NCBI GenBank assembly: GCA_026388125.1
Contig: JAPLKJ010000274.1
Coordinates: 1-32,372, forward strand
Direction: 5' to 3'
From: Elusimicrobiota bacterium
GTDB taxonomy: Bacteria > Elusimicrobiota > Elusimicrobia > Elusimicrobiales > UBA9959
DNA: 32,372 nt
The notes under the pieces are model-generated. The model worked only from the letters and a program-made list of their open reading frames with translations. It had not been told where the DNA came from and did no database searches. Made by a program: the position numbers and the translations under genes. Below, one piece after another: positions 7,870-15,046 of this stretch. Position 1 is the first letter of the stretch, and each line of letters opens with the position of its first letter.

Positions 7870-8319
7870 TCAGGCGAAAGAACGCCTCTGCGCGCCCGCC
7901 GGGAAGAACGGCGCCGGGACGCTGTTGTTCCGGGGCGCAAAAAAAGGCGCGGCCCGCGGGCCGCGCCTTCCCGCGCCCATCTTGACGCATTTTACCTTGA
8001 AGACGCGCGTGCCGCCGGCGCCCACCATGCCGCCCGGGGAGTGCGTATCCCCGGCGGGAACGAACTCGTTGGAGAGCAACTGGAGCTTGTCCGCGTTCAG
8101 GTTGTCCACCATCCACATGAACCCGGTGGTAGGATTCTCCGGCAGCCGTATCTCCACCACGCTGCCTATCTGCACGGCCACGGTCTGTCTGTTGTAGCTC
8201 TCGTCAAAATACGATGGCAGGTTCGGGGCCATTATTCCCATCCCGCCCGCCGCCGTCTGCGCCCGTAAAGGCGCCGCAACCGCCATCGCAACCAGCATTA
8301 GAGCCGCTATCTTTCTCAT
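7870..8319 (-). CDS. Chagasin-type (I42) cysteine-protease inhibitor, 3' end altered
   Basis: A 149-residue exported protein (signal peptide ends PLRAQ). It shows two of the three signature loops of I42 inhibitors: N62-P-T-T-G-F-x-W69 and GAGGTRVF at about 100-107. These proteins block papain-like cysteine proteases. The third loop (R-P-W) is absent. From residue 115 on, the sequence is Gly/Arg/Pro/Ala-rich and unlike the family, and codons 117-126 coincide with a perfect palindrome followed by a T-run (a terminator at 7939-7969). The last 23 or so codons are therefore probably not transcribed, and the gene seems to have lost its native 3' end. An AGGAG lies upstream of the ATG on the minus strand. 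Confidence 0.7.
   Translation of the reverse strand: MRKIAALMLVAMAVAAPLRAQTAAGGMGIMAPNLPSYFDESYNRQTVAVQIGSVVEIRLPENPTTGFMWMVDNLNADKLQLLSNEFVPAGDTHSPGGMVGAGGTRVFKVKCVKMGAGRRGPRAAPFFAPRNNSVPAPFFPAGAQRRSFA
7939..7969 (-). terminator. Rho-independent terminator inside the inhibitor reading frame
   Basis: Positions 7946-7967 are a perfect inverted repeat (arms GGCGCGGCCC and GGGCCGCGCC, 2-nt centre), extended by two A-T pairs. On the minus strand it is followed by seven T (7945-7939). The orientation matches the inhibitor gene, but it sits about 70 nt before that frame's stop codon. Confidence 0.8.
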
Positions 8320-8397
8320 TGTGTTTTTCTCCTGTACCGCTAAATTGTCCCTCGGTTACAAGTTTAAATAAATACCCGGCGGTCCCGTAACGGCCAT

Positions 8398-8421
8398 CCG
8401 CCCTAGCCGGGCGGGGTTTTT
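8398..8421 (+). terminator. Terminator-like hairpin without an upstream gene on its strand
   Basis: CCGCCC (8398-8403), a 5-nt loop and GGGCGG (8409-8414), then GG and five T (8417-8421). It points along the plus strand, but the nearest upstream gene on that strand ends at 7869, and the inhibitor gene on the other strand lies in between. It may end a short unannotated transcript from 8320-8400 or be a leftover from a lost gene. Confidence 0.5.
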
Positions 8422-8492
8422 AGGCCCGCCGCGCCTGGGTATTAAGTTCTATGACCGCGGTCAAAGCGCCGGCGTAAAATGCCGCGCTGGTT

Positions 8493-8501
8493 TGGTAGAA
8501 T
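8493..8501 (+). promoter_or_regulatory. Extended -10 promoter for the methyltransferase gene (leaderless candidate)
   Basis: TGGTAGAAT is an extended -10 (TGN plus TAGAAT at 8496-8501). Only 6 nt separate it from the ATG at 8508, too few for a Shine-Dalgarno sequence. No -35 consensus is visible. Confidence 0.55.
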
Positions 8502-8507
8502 AGCATT

Positions 8508-9278
8508 ATGGAACAGAACAGGACCGCGGGGGAGCTCGGGGTGGGAAGGCTGGTGTACGAGGCGGACCTCTACGACGGGCTGAACGATTTTTCGCACGAT
8601 GTGCCGTTCTACCTGGAAGCCTGCCGGCGGGCCAAGGGGCCGGTGCTGGAACTGTGCTGCGGGAGCGGGCGGCTGACGCTGCCCCTGCTGAAGGCGGGGA
8701 TAGACGTCACGGGGGTGGACTTCACTCCCGCCATGCTGGCCGCCGCCAAACAGAAAGCTTCCGAACGCGGCCTGCCGGACGTTTTTATTGAAGGCGACAT
8801 GCGCAAGCTGAGCCTGAAAAGGAAATTCCGGCTGGTCTTTATTCCGTTCAACTCCCTGCAGAACACTTACACGGTGGGGGACGTGGAAAAGGTGTTCGCG
8901 GCCGTCCGGGCCCGCCTGGCCCCCGGGGGGCGCTTTATCTTCGAGATCTTCAATCCGAGCATCGAATACATGGCCAGGCTGGCGAAGCTGCAGAAAGGAA
9001 AATACAAGTTCCGCACCCGGGCGGGGCGCCGCGTAGTAATAGACGAGGTCTGCCGTTACGACTCCGCCGCCCAGGTCAACAGGGTCACCTGGATCCACCA
9101 TGTGGACGGCGGCCGGCCGGTAGCCCAGAAACTGGACATGCGCTGCTTCTACCCGCTGGAAATGGACGCGCTGCTGAAATATAACGGCTTTGAAGTGCTG
9201 CGCAAGTACGGCGGCTACGACAAAAAGCCTTTCTCGTCCGCGGCCAGGAAGCAGCTATACGTCTGTAAAAAAGCCTGA
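8508..9278 (+). CDS. Class I SAM-dependent methyltransferase
   Basis: A 256-residue cytoplasmic protein with the Rossmann-type methyltransferase motifs. Motif I is V46-LELCCGSG-54, the acidic ribose-binding Asp71 is in GVDFTPAML, motif II/III surrounds EGDMRKL (about 95-101), and the post-motif region APGGRFIFEIFNP is near 145. It should transfer a methyl group from S-adenosylmethionine; the substrate cannot be read from sequence. The likely promoter abuts the ATG and there is no Shine-Dalgarno sequence. The pirin gene follows within 26-35 nt and is probably co-transcribed. Confidence 0.88.
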   Translation: MEQNRTAGELGVGRLVYEADLYDGLNDFSHDVPFYLEACRRAKGPVLELCCGSGRLTLPLLKAGIDVTGVDFTPAMLAAAKQKASERGLPDVFIEGDMRKLSLKRKFRLVFIPFNSLQNTYTVGDVEKVFAAVRARLAPGGRFIFEIFNPSIEYMARLAKLQKGKYKFRTRAGRRVVIDEVCRYDSAAQVNRVTWIHHVDGGRPVAQKLDMRCFYPLEMDALLKYNGFEVLRKYGGYDKKPFSSAARKQLYVCKKA

Positions 9279-9304
9279 CGGCGGGAACCGGCCCGGGGAC
9301 CGGG

Positions 9305-10162
9305 GTGAACACTATGGAATACAGGAAGCTCAATGCGGTGCTCGAGGGAAGTTACGTGCTGGAGGGGGCCGGGGTGAATCTGAAGCGCATCTTCGGTTTC
9401 GGCGATACCGCGCTGACCGATCCTTTCCTGCTGCTGGATAATTTCGGCTCCGGCGACCCCAAAGATTATATGGCCGGGTTCCCCTGGCATCCCCACCGGG
9501 GGATCGAGACCATCACCTATATGATAGAGGGAGAGGTGGCGCACGGCGATTCGCTGGGCAACTCAGGCGTGATAGGTTCCGGCCAGGTGCAGTGGATGAC
9601 CGCCGGCTCGGGCATAGTGCACCAGGAAATGCCCAGGGCTTACGAAGGCACTATGCGCGGTTTCCAGCTGTGGGCCAATCTGCCCAAAAAAGAAAAGATG
9701 ACCCGCCCCCGCTACCGCGACATTCCCGCCGGCGCCATGCCCGAGGTGAGCGGGAAGGGCTATAAGCTGAAGCTCATCTGCGGCGAATACGGCGGCGCCG
9801 AGGGGCCGGCGCGGGATATAACTATTGATCCGTGGCTCTTCGACGTGCAGGCCGCGCCAGGAGCGGAGTTCACCCTGGAGGTCAGGCCCGAAGACAACCT
9901 GCTGTGCTGTGTTTTCGAGGGCGGCGGCTTTTTCGACCGGGAAAAGACCCGGGCGCTCGCGCCCGGCCAGCTGGCGGTGCTGGCGGGCGGCAGCGGCCTG
10001 GCCTGCTCCGCCTCCGGGGAGGGCCTGCGCTTCATGCTCATCGCCGGCAAACCGCTCGGGGAACCGGTGGCCTGGCGGGGGCCGATAGTCATGAATACCG
10101 AGGCCGAGCTGCGCAAGGCTTTCGAGGAGTACCGCAAGGGCACTTTTATAAAAAAATATTGA
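9305..10162 (+). CDS. Pirin-family protein
   Basis: A 285-residue bicupin of the pirin family. The N-terminal cupin holds the metal site: H62 and H64 in WHPHRGIET, then H106 and E108 in GIVHQEMP, matching the iron-binding His-His-His-Glu set of characterised pirins. Some bacterial pirins act as quercetin dioxygenases or bind metabolic enzymes; which applies here is unknown. The start could be GTG 9305 or ATG 9314 (three residues shorter); the GGGG runs upstream do not decide. It is downstream of the methyltransferase on the same strand and convergent with the pseudouridine synthase, with 28 nt between the stops. Confidence 0.88.
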   Translation: MNTMEYRKLNAVLEGSYVLEGAGVNLKRIFGFGDTALTDPFLLLDNFGSGDPKDYMAGFPWHPHRGIETITYMIEGEVAHGDSLGNSGVIGSGQVQWMTAGSGIVHQEMPRAYEGTMRGFQLWANLPKKEKMTRPRYRDIPAGAMPEVSGKGYKLKLICGEYGGAEGPARDITIDPWLFDVQAAPGAEFTLEVRPEDNLLCCVFEGGGFFDREKTRALAPGQLAVLAGGSGLACSASGEGLRFMLIAGKPLGEPVAWRGPIVMNTEAELRKAFEEYRKGTFIKKY

Positions 10163-10190
10163 GCGCAGGCGGCGCCGGCGGCTGCCGCGG

Positions 10191-11006
10191 CTAGATCCCT
10201 TCGGGGACGGGTATGCCGCGGGCAGCGCAGAAGGCGCGCAGGTCGGGGGGCAGCGGGGCGGAGAAGACGCGGTCGACGCCCGCCCTCCTCATATCTATTT
10301 CTGCGCAGTGCAGCGCCTGCCTCGGCAGCGGGAGTTTCGCCGCCAGGGCGGGCGTCCAGCCGTGGTCGATGAACTCCAGAAAATAACGCGCGTCGGGGCC
10401 GTAGATCTTGTCCCCGGCCAGGCTTTTGCCCAGCCATTGCGCGTGGGCGCGGATCTGGTGCTTGCGGCCGGTCTCGGTAACTACGCGCGCCAGCGTGAAG
10501 CCGCCGCCGCACGCCAGCGGGGTGAAATGCGTGACGGCGGCCCGGCCGCCCGGGCGCACGGCCGCTTTCGCCAGCACCGGGCTTTCCTCGTCGTCGCCCA
10601 GCGGCTGGTCCACGGTGACCGGCCCGGAAAATTCGCCGGTCATTATTGCCAGGTAGACCTTGCCTACCTGGTGAAGGCACATGGCCCGCTGCAGCCGGCC
10701 GGCCGCGGCGGGATCCTTCGCGAAGACCACCACGCCGCTGGTTTCGCGGTCCAGGCGGAACACCAGGTGCGCCCGGGCGAGGCCCAGGTGCTCGCGCACC
10801 GCGCCGGCCAGGCTCGAGCGGGGGCCCGCCTTGGAGGGGTGGCAGACCACGTCGGCGGGTTTGTCTATTACCAGCACCTGCTCGTCGCTGCAGAGGATCC
10901 AGCTTTTAAGCTCGGCCGCCTCTATCAGGCGCACGCGGGCCGGCAGCCGGCGCGGCCAGGGGCAGGCCAGCCGCGGATTTAAATAAGGGATGTCGGGCGC
11001 GGCCAT
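10191..11006 (-). CDS. RluA-family pseudouridine synthase
   Basis: A 271-residue enzyme that isomerises uridine to pseudouridine in rRNA or tRNA. The catalytic motif is R84-L-D86-R-E-T-S-G with Asp86 as nucleophile; the His usually found before RLD is Phe83 here. LVIDKPADVVCHP (about 45-57) and TETGRKHQIRAHAQWLG are also typical of the family. An in-frame extension reaches 11444 but would overlap the AlaX gene and reads like non-coding sequence. ATG 11006 is preferred because an extended -10 lies 7 nt upstream. The exact target (RluA, RluC, RluD or TruC-like) cannot be settled. Confidence 0.88.
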   Translation of the reverse strand: MAAPDIPYLNPRLACPWPRRLPARVRLIEAAELKSWILCSDEQVLVIDKPADVVCHPSKAGPRSSLAGAVREHLGLARAHLVFRLDRETSGVVVFAKDPAAAGRLQRAMCLHQVGKVYLAIMTGEFSGPVTVDQPLGDDEESPVLAKAAVRPGGRAAVTHFTPLACGGGFTLARVVTETGRKHQIRAHAQWLGKSLAGDKIYGPDARYFLEFIDHGWTPALAAKLPLPRQALHCAEIDMRRAGVDRVFSAPLPPDLRAFCAARGIPVPEGI

Positions 11007-11013
11007 TACCGTT

Positions 11014-11022
11014 ATGATAACA
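11014..11022 (-). promoter_or_regulatory. Extended -10 promoter for the pseudouridine synthase (leaderless candidate)
   Basis: On the minus strand, TGTTATCAT (TGN plus TATCAT at 11019-11014) lies 7 nt before the ATG at 11006. No Shine-Dalgarno sequence fits between them. Confidence 0.5.
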
Positions 11023-11075
11023 AAAAGCGCGGCGGCCGCCGGAATTATGCCTGAAACGGCGCGGGCCGCTTTTAG

Positions 11076-11081
11076 TACAAT
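11076..11081 (+). promoter_or_regulatory. -10 box for the AlaX-type gene
   Basis: TACAAT, preceded by TTTTAG, lies 14-15 nt before the ATG at 11097. This gives a leader of roughly 9 nt that includes GGGAAGG. It is arranged head to head with the pseudouridine synthase promoter about 55 nt away. Confidence 0.4.
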
Positions 11082-11096
11082 TCTACGGGAAGGCCT

Positions 11097-11546
11097 ATGA
11101 AAGAATATTCGGATAACAGGATGCATACCGCGGAGCACCTGCTCAACCAGACCATGGTGCGCATGTTCGGGTCTGGGCGGGCTTTCAGCTCCCACATCGA
11201 GAAGAAGAAATCGAAATGCGATTATAAATTCTCCCGGGCCCTGACCGGCGAAGAGACGGCCGAGCTGGAGCGGAGGGTGAACGAGGCCATACGGGCCGAT
11301 CTGCCGGTGACGGAAAGTTTCGTGTCCGGGGAAGAGGCCGCGGCCAGGCTGGACCTGTGCCGCCTGCCCGAGGGGGCCGCTGGGGAAAAACTGCGCGTTA
11401 TCCTGATAGGCGATTACGACGCCTGCCCGTGCATAGGGCCGCACGTGGCTTCCACGGCGGAAATAGGCGGTTTCAGGATAGTTTCCACCAGCTTCGAGAA
11501 CGGGGTTTTACGGATAAGGTTCAAACTGGCGGGAACGGATAAATAG
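11097..11546 (+). CDS. Stand-alone AlaX-type tRNA editing protein
   Basis: A 149-residue protein matching the second additional (editing) domain of alanyl- and threonyl-tRNA synthetases. The four zinc ligands are visible: H10-x3-H14 in HTAEHLL and C112-x3-H116 in CPCIGPHV. Family members hydrolyse mischarged aminoacyl-tRNA (for example Ser-tRNAAla) in trans. Its small size fits the shortest AlaX class, which lacks the synthetase core and the extra N-terminal domain. ATG 11097 has GGGAAGG a few bases upstream. It is probably followed on the same transcript by the flavoprotein at 11583. Confidence 0.85.
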   Translation: MKEYSDNRMHTAEHLLNQTMVRMFGSGRAFSSHIEKKKSKCDYKFSRALTGEETAELERRVNEAIRADLPVTESFVSGEEAAARLDLCRLPEGAAGEKLRVILIGDYDACPCIGPHVASTAEIGGFRIVSTSFENGVLRIRFKLAGTDK

Positions 11547-11582
11547 GAGCGCCTTGTTTTTCTTCGGCGCGGTCCCTTATAA

Positions 11583-12872
11583 ATGAATACAAATAAACAG
11601 CCCGCGGGCCGGGAAGGCCCCGGGATAATAGTTGTAGGCGGCGGTCCGGCCGGCATCATGGCCGCCGGCCGCGCCGGGGAGCTGGGCGTTAAAGCCACGC
11701 TGCTCGAAAGGAACCAGCAGCTGGGGCTCAAGCTGCTGCTCACCGGCGGCGGCAGGTGCAATGTAACCAACAGCGCCGGTCTTAAAGGTTTTATCCAGGC
11801 TTTCGGCGCCAACGGTAAGTTCCTGTACCGGGCGCTGAGCGTGTTCTCGAGCCGGAGCCTGACGGGCTTCCTGAACTCCCACGGGGTGCCCACCCGCGCC
11901 GATCCCGACGGGAAGATCTTCCCGGCGGACGACAAGGCGCAGAGCGTGCTGGGAGCGCTGAGCTCCTATTTAAGGCACGGCAGGGTGAAGGTCGCCTGCG
12001 GCCTGCAGGTCTCTTCGCTGCTGCTGCGCGGGGGGACGGCGCTGGAAGGCGTCACGCTTTCGGACGGAAGTATTTTGCGCGGGAAAAAAGTGATAATAGC
12101 CACCGGCGGGATGTCCTACCCGAAAACAGGCTCCACGGGCGGCGGCTACGCCCTGGCGCGGCAATGCGGCCATACCATAGTCCCGCTCCGGCCCGGGCTT
12201 ACGGCGCTGGAATCCGACGAGGTTTTTATAAAGGACCTGCAGGGCCTGACGCTGCAGAACGTGACGATGGCCGAACTGGTTAACGGCGCCAGGACCGCGG
12301 CGGGCAAGGGCGACCTGCTGTTCACGCATTTCGGCGTGTCGGGCCCGCGGCTGCTGCTCCTGAGCGGCGCCGCCGTGGACGGTTTCGGGACCGGCGGCAG
12401 GGTGGAGCTTTCCGTGAACCTGAAGCCGGACAGGACGCCGGAGGAATTGAACGCGGAAAGCCGGGCTTATTTCGCCGCGAACGGCGGCAAGCAGCTGACG
12501 AGCTATTTCAGGACTATCCTGCCGGGCTCGCTGGCCCCGGTGTTCGAGCGCCTTTGCGGCACGGACCGCGCCAGGCAGTGCGCTTCCATTACCGCCGCCG
12601 AACGCAAAAAGATAGTCGGCCTGCTGGCGGACTTCCGGATACACCTGACCCGGCCGCGCCCGCTGCAGGAGGCTACCGTAACGCGCGGCGGGGTGAATTT
12701 AGCCGAAATAGACCCGCAGACCATGGAGTCGCGCCTGGTGCGCGGGCTTTATTTCTGCGGCGAGGTGGTGGACCTGGACGGGCTCACCGGGGGCTACAAT
12801 CTGCAGGAAGCTTTTTCCACCGGCTACCTGGCCGGCCAGTCGGCCGCCCTGACTACGGCGGCGGAGCTTTAG
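11583..12872 (+). CDS. BaiN/HI0933-family FAD-dependent flavoprotein
   Basis: A 429-residue flavoprotein of the HI0933/YhiN/BaiN family. The N-terminal FAD-binding fold is clear: VVGGGPAG (17-24), Glu42 at the end of the second strand, and the family hallmark KLLLTGGGRCNVTN (50-63). Toward the C-terminus, FCGEVVDLDGLTGGYNLQ closes the FAD site. Members are reductases of mostly unknown substrate; one clostridial member acts on bile-acid intermediates. There is no Shine-Dalgarno sequence before ATG 11583, 36 nt after the AlaX stop. Its 3' end overlaps the convergent M15 peptidase gene by 20 nt. Confidence 0.9.
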   Translation: MNTNKQPAGREGPGIIVVGGGPAGIMAAGRAGELGVKATLLERNQQLGLKLLLTGGGRCNVTNSAGLKGFIQAFGANGKFLYRALSVFSSRSLTGFLNSHGVPTRADPDGKIFPADDKAQSVLGALSSYLRHGRVKVACGLQVSSLLLRGGTALEGVTLSDGSILRGKKVIIATGGMSYPKTGSTGGGYALARQCGHTIVPLRPGLTALESDEVFIKDLQGLTLQNVTMAELVNGARTAAGKGDLLFTHFGVSGPRLLLLSGAAVDGFGTGGRVELSVNLKPDRTPEELNAESRAYFAANGGKQLTSYFRTILPGSLAPVFERLCGTDRARQCASITAAERKKIVGLLADFRIHLTRPRPLQEATVTRGGVNLAEIDPQTMESRLVRGLYFCGEVVDLDGLTGGYNLQEAFSTGYLAGQSAALTTAAEL

Positions 12873-13569
12873 CGGGGCGCCTGACCGTCCAGTGCCTGTA
12901 ACGGCCGGAGTCGAGGTGGGTGAAAGCGGCGTCGGGATAATAGCCTGTACCGCCCGCGCGCAGTTTCCTGGCGTAGGCCGCTACCTTGTCGGGGCCGTAG
13001 CCGGGCACCCTGATATCGGCGGCCCAGCCCAGCATATGCATGCTCCAGCGCGCGGCTCCGGGCAGCTGCCGGTTCAGCGTGGGCGTGCGGTAGCCGCTCA
13101 GGACTATCAGTCCCCGTCCGCCGAACTTATCCTCTACGGCGTCAAGGATCTCGACCAGCTTTATTGAAACGGGGGTTTCTTTTCCGGTAAGCCTGCAGCG
13201 CAGCAGCCTGGTTATTTTGCCCAGCTCGCCCTGGTTGTAAGTGCCGTCCTTGTTGCGGTAGACGGCGGCCGCCTGCTCGCCGCTGTCGTTGCGGGTCAGG
13301 GCCAGGCTGCCGTCGCCGCCGAAGTTCACGGGCGCCGGCGGATGTGTCAGCGCGCCGCGGATGAAGCTGTAGGTCTTCGGATCGCCGTCCTCCAGCTCTA
13401 TCACCTCGGCTTCCGTCACTGCCGGCGGCGGGGGGACGGATTCCAGCATGTCGGAAAGCTTCTCCATGAATTCCGAATGCGTCATCTGCCTGCCCGGCGC
13501 GGCGTACAGCGCGGCGGCCGCGCAGAACAGCGGGAACAGCGAGGCTGCCAGGGCGGTTGAGCGTCTCAT
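12853..13569 (-). CDS. Exported YcbK-like M15 peptidase (peptidoglycan-active)
   Basis: A 238-residue protein with a signal peptide (ends LYAAPG), a 100-residue spacer and a C-terminal YcbK/M15-type zinc peptidase domain. VLSGYRTPTLN (157-167), S-M-H178-M-L-G-W-A-A-D185 and F-T-H218-L-D-S-G give the expected His-Asp-His zinc ligands. These enzymes cleave D-Ala-containing peptides in peptidoglycan, so it likely acts in the periplasm on cell-wall crosslinks or stem peptides. A TAGAAT box lies 9 nt before the ATG and there is no Shine-Dalgarno sequence. Confidence 0.85.
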   Translation of the reverse strand: MRRSTALAASLFPLFCAAAALYAAPGRQMTHSEFMEKLSDMLESVPPPPAVTEAEVIELEDGDPKTYSFIRGALTHPPAPVNFGGDGSLALTRNDSGEQAAAVYRNKDGTYNQGELGKITRLLRCRLTGKETPVSIKLVEILDAVEDKFGGRGLIVLSGYRTPTLNRQLPGAARWSMHMLGWAADIRVPGYGPDKVAAYARKLRAGGTGYYPDAAFTHLDSGRYRHWTVRRPAKAPPP

Positions 13570-13578
13570 CTTTACATT

Positions 13579-13587
13579 ATTCTATCA
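13579..13587 (-). promoter_or_regulatory. Extended -10 promoter for the M15 peptidase (leaderless candidate)
   Basis: Minus strand TGATAGAAT: TGN followed by TAGAAT (13584-13579), with 9 nt to the ATG at 13569. The predicted leader is 0-3 nt. Confidence 0.5.
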
Positions 13588-13630
13588 AAGCAGGGAAAAG
13601 TCAACAGCCGGGCGCGCGGCGGTGCTGTTT

Positions 13631-13639
13631 TGGTAGAAT
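13631..13639 (+). promoter_or_regulatory. Extended -10 promoter for the DUF169 gene
   Basis: TGGTAGAAT, identical to the box before the methyltransferase gene. Here it lies 39 nt before the ATG at 13679, and the leader carries CAGGAGG, so this transcript has a conventional leader. Confidence 0.5.
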
Positions 13640-13678
13640 GATTCCCGCGGAACTTATGGCGGAGGCCAGGAGGCCGAT

Positions 13679-14428
13679 ATGGACATGCTGCTGAAAGAAA
13701 AATTCATGGCGGGCTGGGAAAAATATTTCCCCGGGGCCGAACTGCCGGTAGGTTTTTATTACACCGACAAGGCCCCGGGCCCGGAATACGTGCGGCCGCC
13801 AGCCGGGCACCAGTGCATGATCGGCGTGCTGAACAGGGCCCGCAGGGGCGAGGCCCTGAGCTTCGACGCCGGTTCCATAGGGTGTTTCGGCGGTAAAAGA
13901 TATGCCGGCTTCCGGGCGGAGCTGGCGCCCAACTTCGAATACTTCCTGTCCTGCGGCATCCCGGGAAAGCTGGAGGGGGAGCGCTATAAGAAGTCCCCTG
14001 AACTGGTGGCGGAAATGATGAAGGCCGCGCGCAAGTTCGCCGCGCCGGGGAAGTATATAGTCTTTAAACGCTTCGACACGCTCGCGGAGGGCGACGAGCC
14101 CGATGCCGCGGTCTTTTTCGCGCCGCCCGACGTGCTGGCCGGGCTGTTCACGCTGGCGAACTTCGACGGCGCGGAGCCCGACGGGGTCATCTGCCCCTTC
14201 TCCGCCGGCTGCGGCTCCATTATTCAATACCCCTACCAGGAAAAAGGCTCGGCCCGGCCGCGGGCCGTGCTGGGGATGTTCGACGTGTCGGCGCGGCCGT
14301 TCGTGGAGAAAGGGGTGCTGACGTTCGCCGTGCCGATGGAAAAACTGGCGCGCATGACGGGCAGCATGGACGAAAGCTTCCTTATCACCGGCTCGTGGGA
14401 GAAAGTAAAAGCCAGGCTGAAGGCCTGA
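13679..14428 (+). CDS. DUF169-family protein
   Basis: A 249-residue cytoplasmic protein of the DUF169 family (COG2043). Typical features are an early P-V-G-F-Y strand, the HQCMIGVLNRARRGEAL region with a conserved Cys, a Gly/Cys segment GSIGCFGG, and F-S-A-G-C-G-S near 180. The family's biochemical role is unknown to me; the conserved cysteines suggest metal or redox involvement. AGGAGG at 13668-13673 supports the ATG at 13679. It converges with the MOSC gene, 7 nt between stops. Confidence 0.85.
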   Translation: MDMLLKEKFMAGWEKYFPGAELPVGFYYTDKAPGPEYVRPPAGHQCMIGVLNRARRGEALSFDAGSIGCFGGKRYAGFRAELAPNFEYFLSCGIPGKLEGERYKKSPELVAEMMKAARKFAAPGKYIVFKRFDTLAEGDEPDAAVFFAPPDVLAGLFTLANFDGAEPDGVICPFSAGCGSIIQYPYQEKGSARPRAVLGMFDVSARPFVEKGVLTFAVPMEKLARMTGSMDESFLITGSWEKVKARLKA

Positions 14429-14435
14429 CCGGCCG

Positions 14436-14993
14436 TTAAAGCTTCCGGGCCACGTCGCCCTGTTTTACGGCGCCGGACTTTATCACCCTGGCGTGCAGGC
14501 CGCGCAGGCGCAGCGCTTTCCCCGCCGGGGAGTTGATGAACGTAACGGCGGCCGGCCCGAACCAGCCGGCGAATTTTTTGCAGCCGGTATGCGGGGCGGC
14601 GGTGACCTCCAGCACGGCCGCGCCCAGCGCGAGGCGCGTCCCGGGCGGCAGGTTCACGGCGCTCAGGTCCAGGTCCAGGAAAAGCTGGTCCCCGGAAAGC
14701 TGCCAGCGGCTTTTAGTTCCGGCCAGCAGCGCCGCCACGCGGGCGTTCATCACGGTCAGCTGCGAATCGGGGGCGGCGGCCCGGTCCGGCGTCCGCGAGC
14801 TGCCGCGGGCCTTCCAGCTGTCGCCGATAAGTCCCTGCTCCGTGTCCAGCTCGCCTTTTTCCAGGACCTCGCGCAGGCCGGCGCCGGCGCGCCGCACTAT
14901 AAGTTCCAGGGCGCCGGCGTCTTTGGGCGCGGCGCAGATCCCTTCCAGCCCGGCTTCCAGTTCCTGCAGCGATAAGCGGCGGTGTTCTTCCAT
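14436..14993 (-). CDS. MOSC-domain protein
   Basis: A 185-residue protein with a MOSC domain (molybdenum cofactor sulfurase C-terminal). The conserved cysteine is C138 in APHTGCKKFAGWFG, followed by INSPAGKALRLRGLHARVIKSG and a final G-D-V. MOSC proteins transfer or bind sulfur on a cysteine; stand-alone ones are often linked to molybdenum enzymes or N-hydroxylated substrates. No molybdopterin gene is nearby, so the partner is unknown. The frame is open to 15029, but GGAGGG just upstream of the ATG at 14993 marks the start. Confidence 0.85.
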   Translation of the reverse strand: MEEHRRLSLQELEAGLEGICAAPKDAGALELIVRRAGAGLREVLEKGELDTEQGLIGDSWKARGSSRTPDRAAAPDSQLTVMNARVAALLAGTKSRWQLSGDQLFLDLDLSAVNLPPGTRLALGAAVLEVTAAPHTGCKKFAGWFGPAAVTFINSPAGKALRLRGLHARVIKSGAVKQGDVARKL

Positions 14994-15010
14994 ACAGTTC
15001 CCTCCCGGCT

Positions 15011-15039
15011 TTGTCAGGCCCGTCCTCAAAGGCTATAAT
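15011..15039 (+). promoter_or_regulatory. Complete promoter directly abutting the membrane protein gene (leaderless)
   Basis: TTGTCA (15011-15016), exactly 17 nt, then TATAAT (15034-15039). Seven nucleotides later comes the ATG at 15047, where transcription itself should begin. This is the clearest leaderless arrangement in the window. Confidence 0.7.
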
Positions 15040-15046
15040 ACATACT

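Noticed and set aside
7857-7877. Third chagasin loop (RLIIYRR-like) in another frame on the minus strand downstream of the inhibitor
   Set aside because: It lies beyond the terminator, about 40 residues from the second loop instead of the expected 15 or so, and has no R-P-W. The resemblance is probably chance.
11007-11444. N-terminal extension of the pseudouridine synthase
   Set aside because: It overlaps the AlaX-type gene on the opposite strand and its own promoter region; the family starts near ATG 11006.
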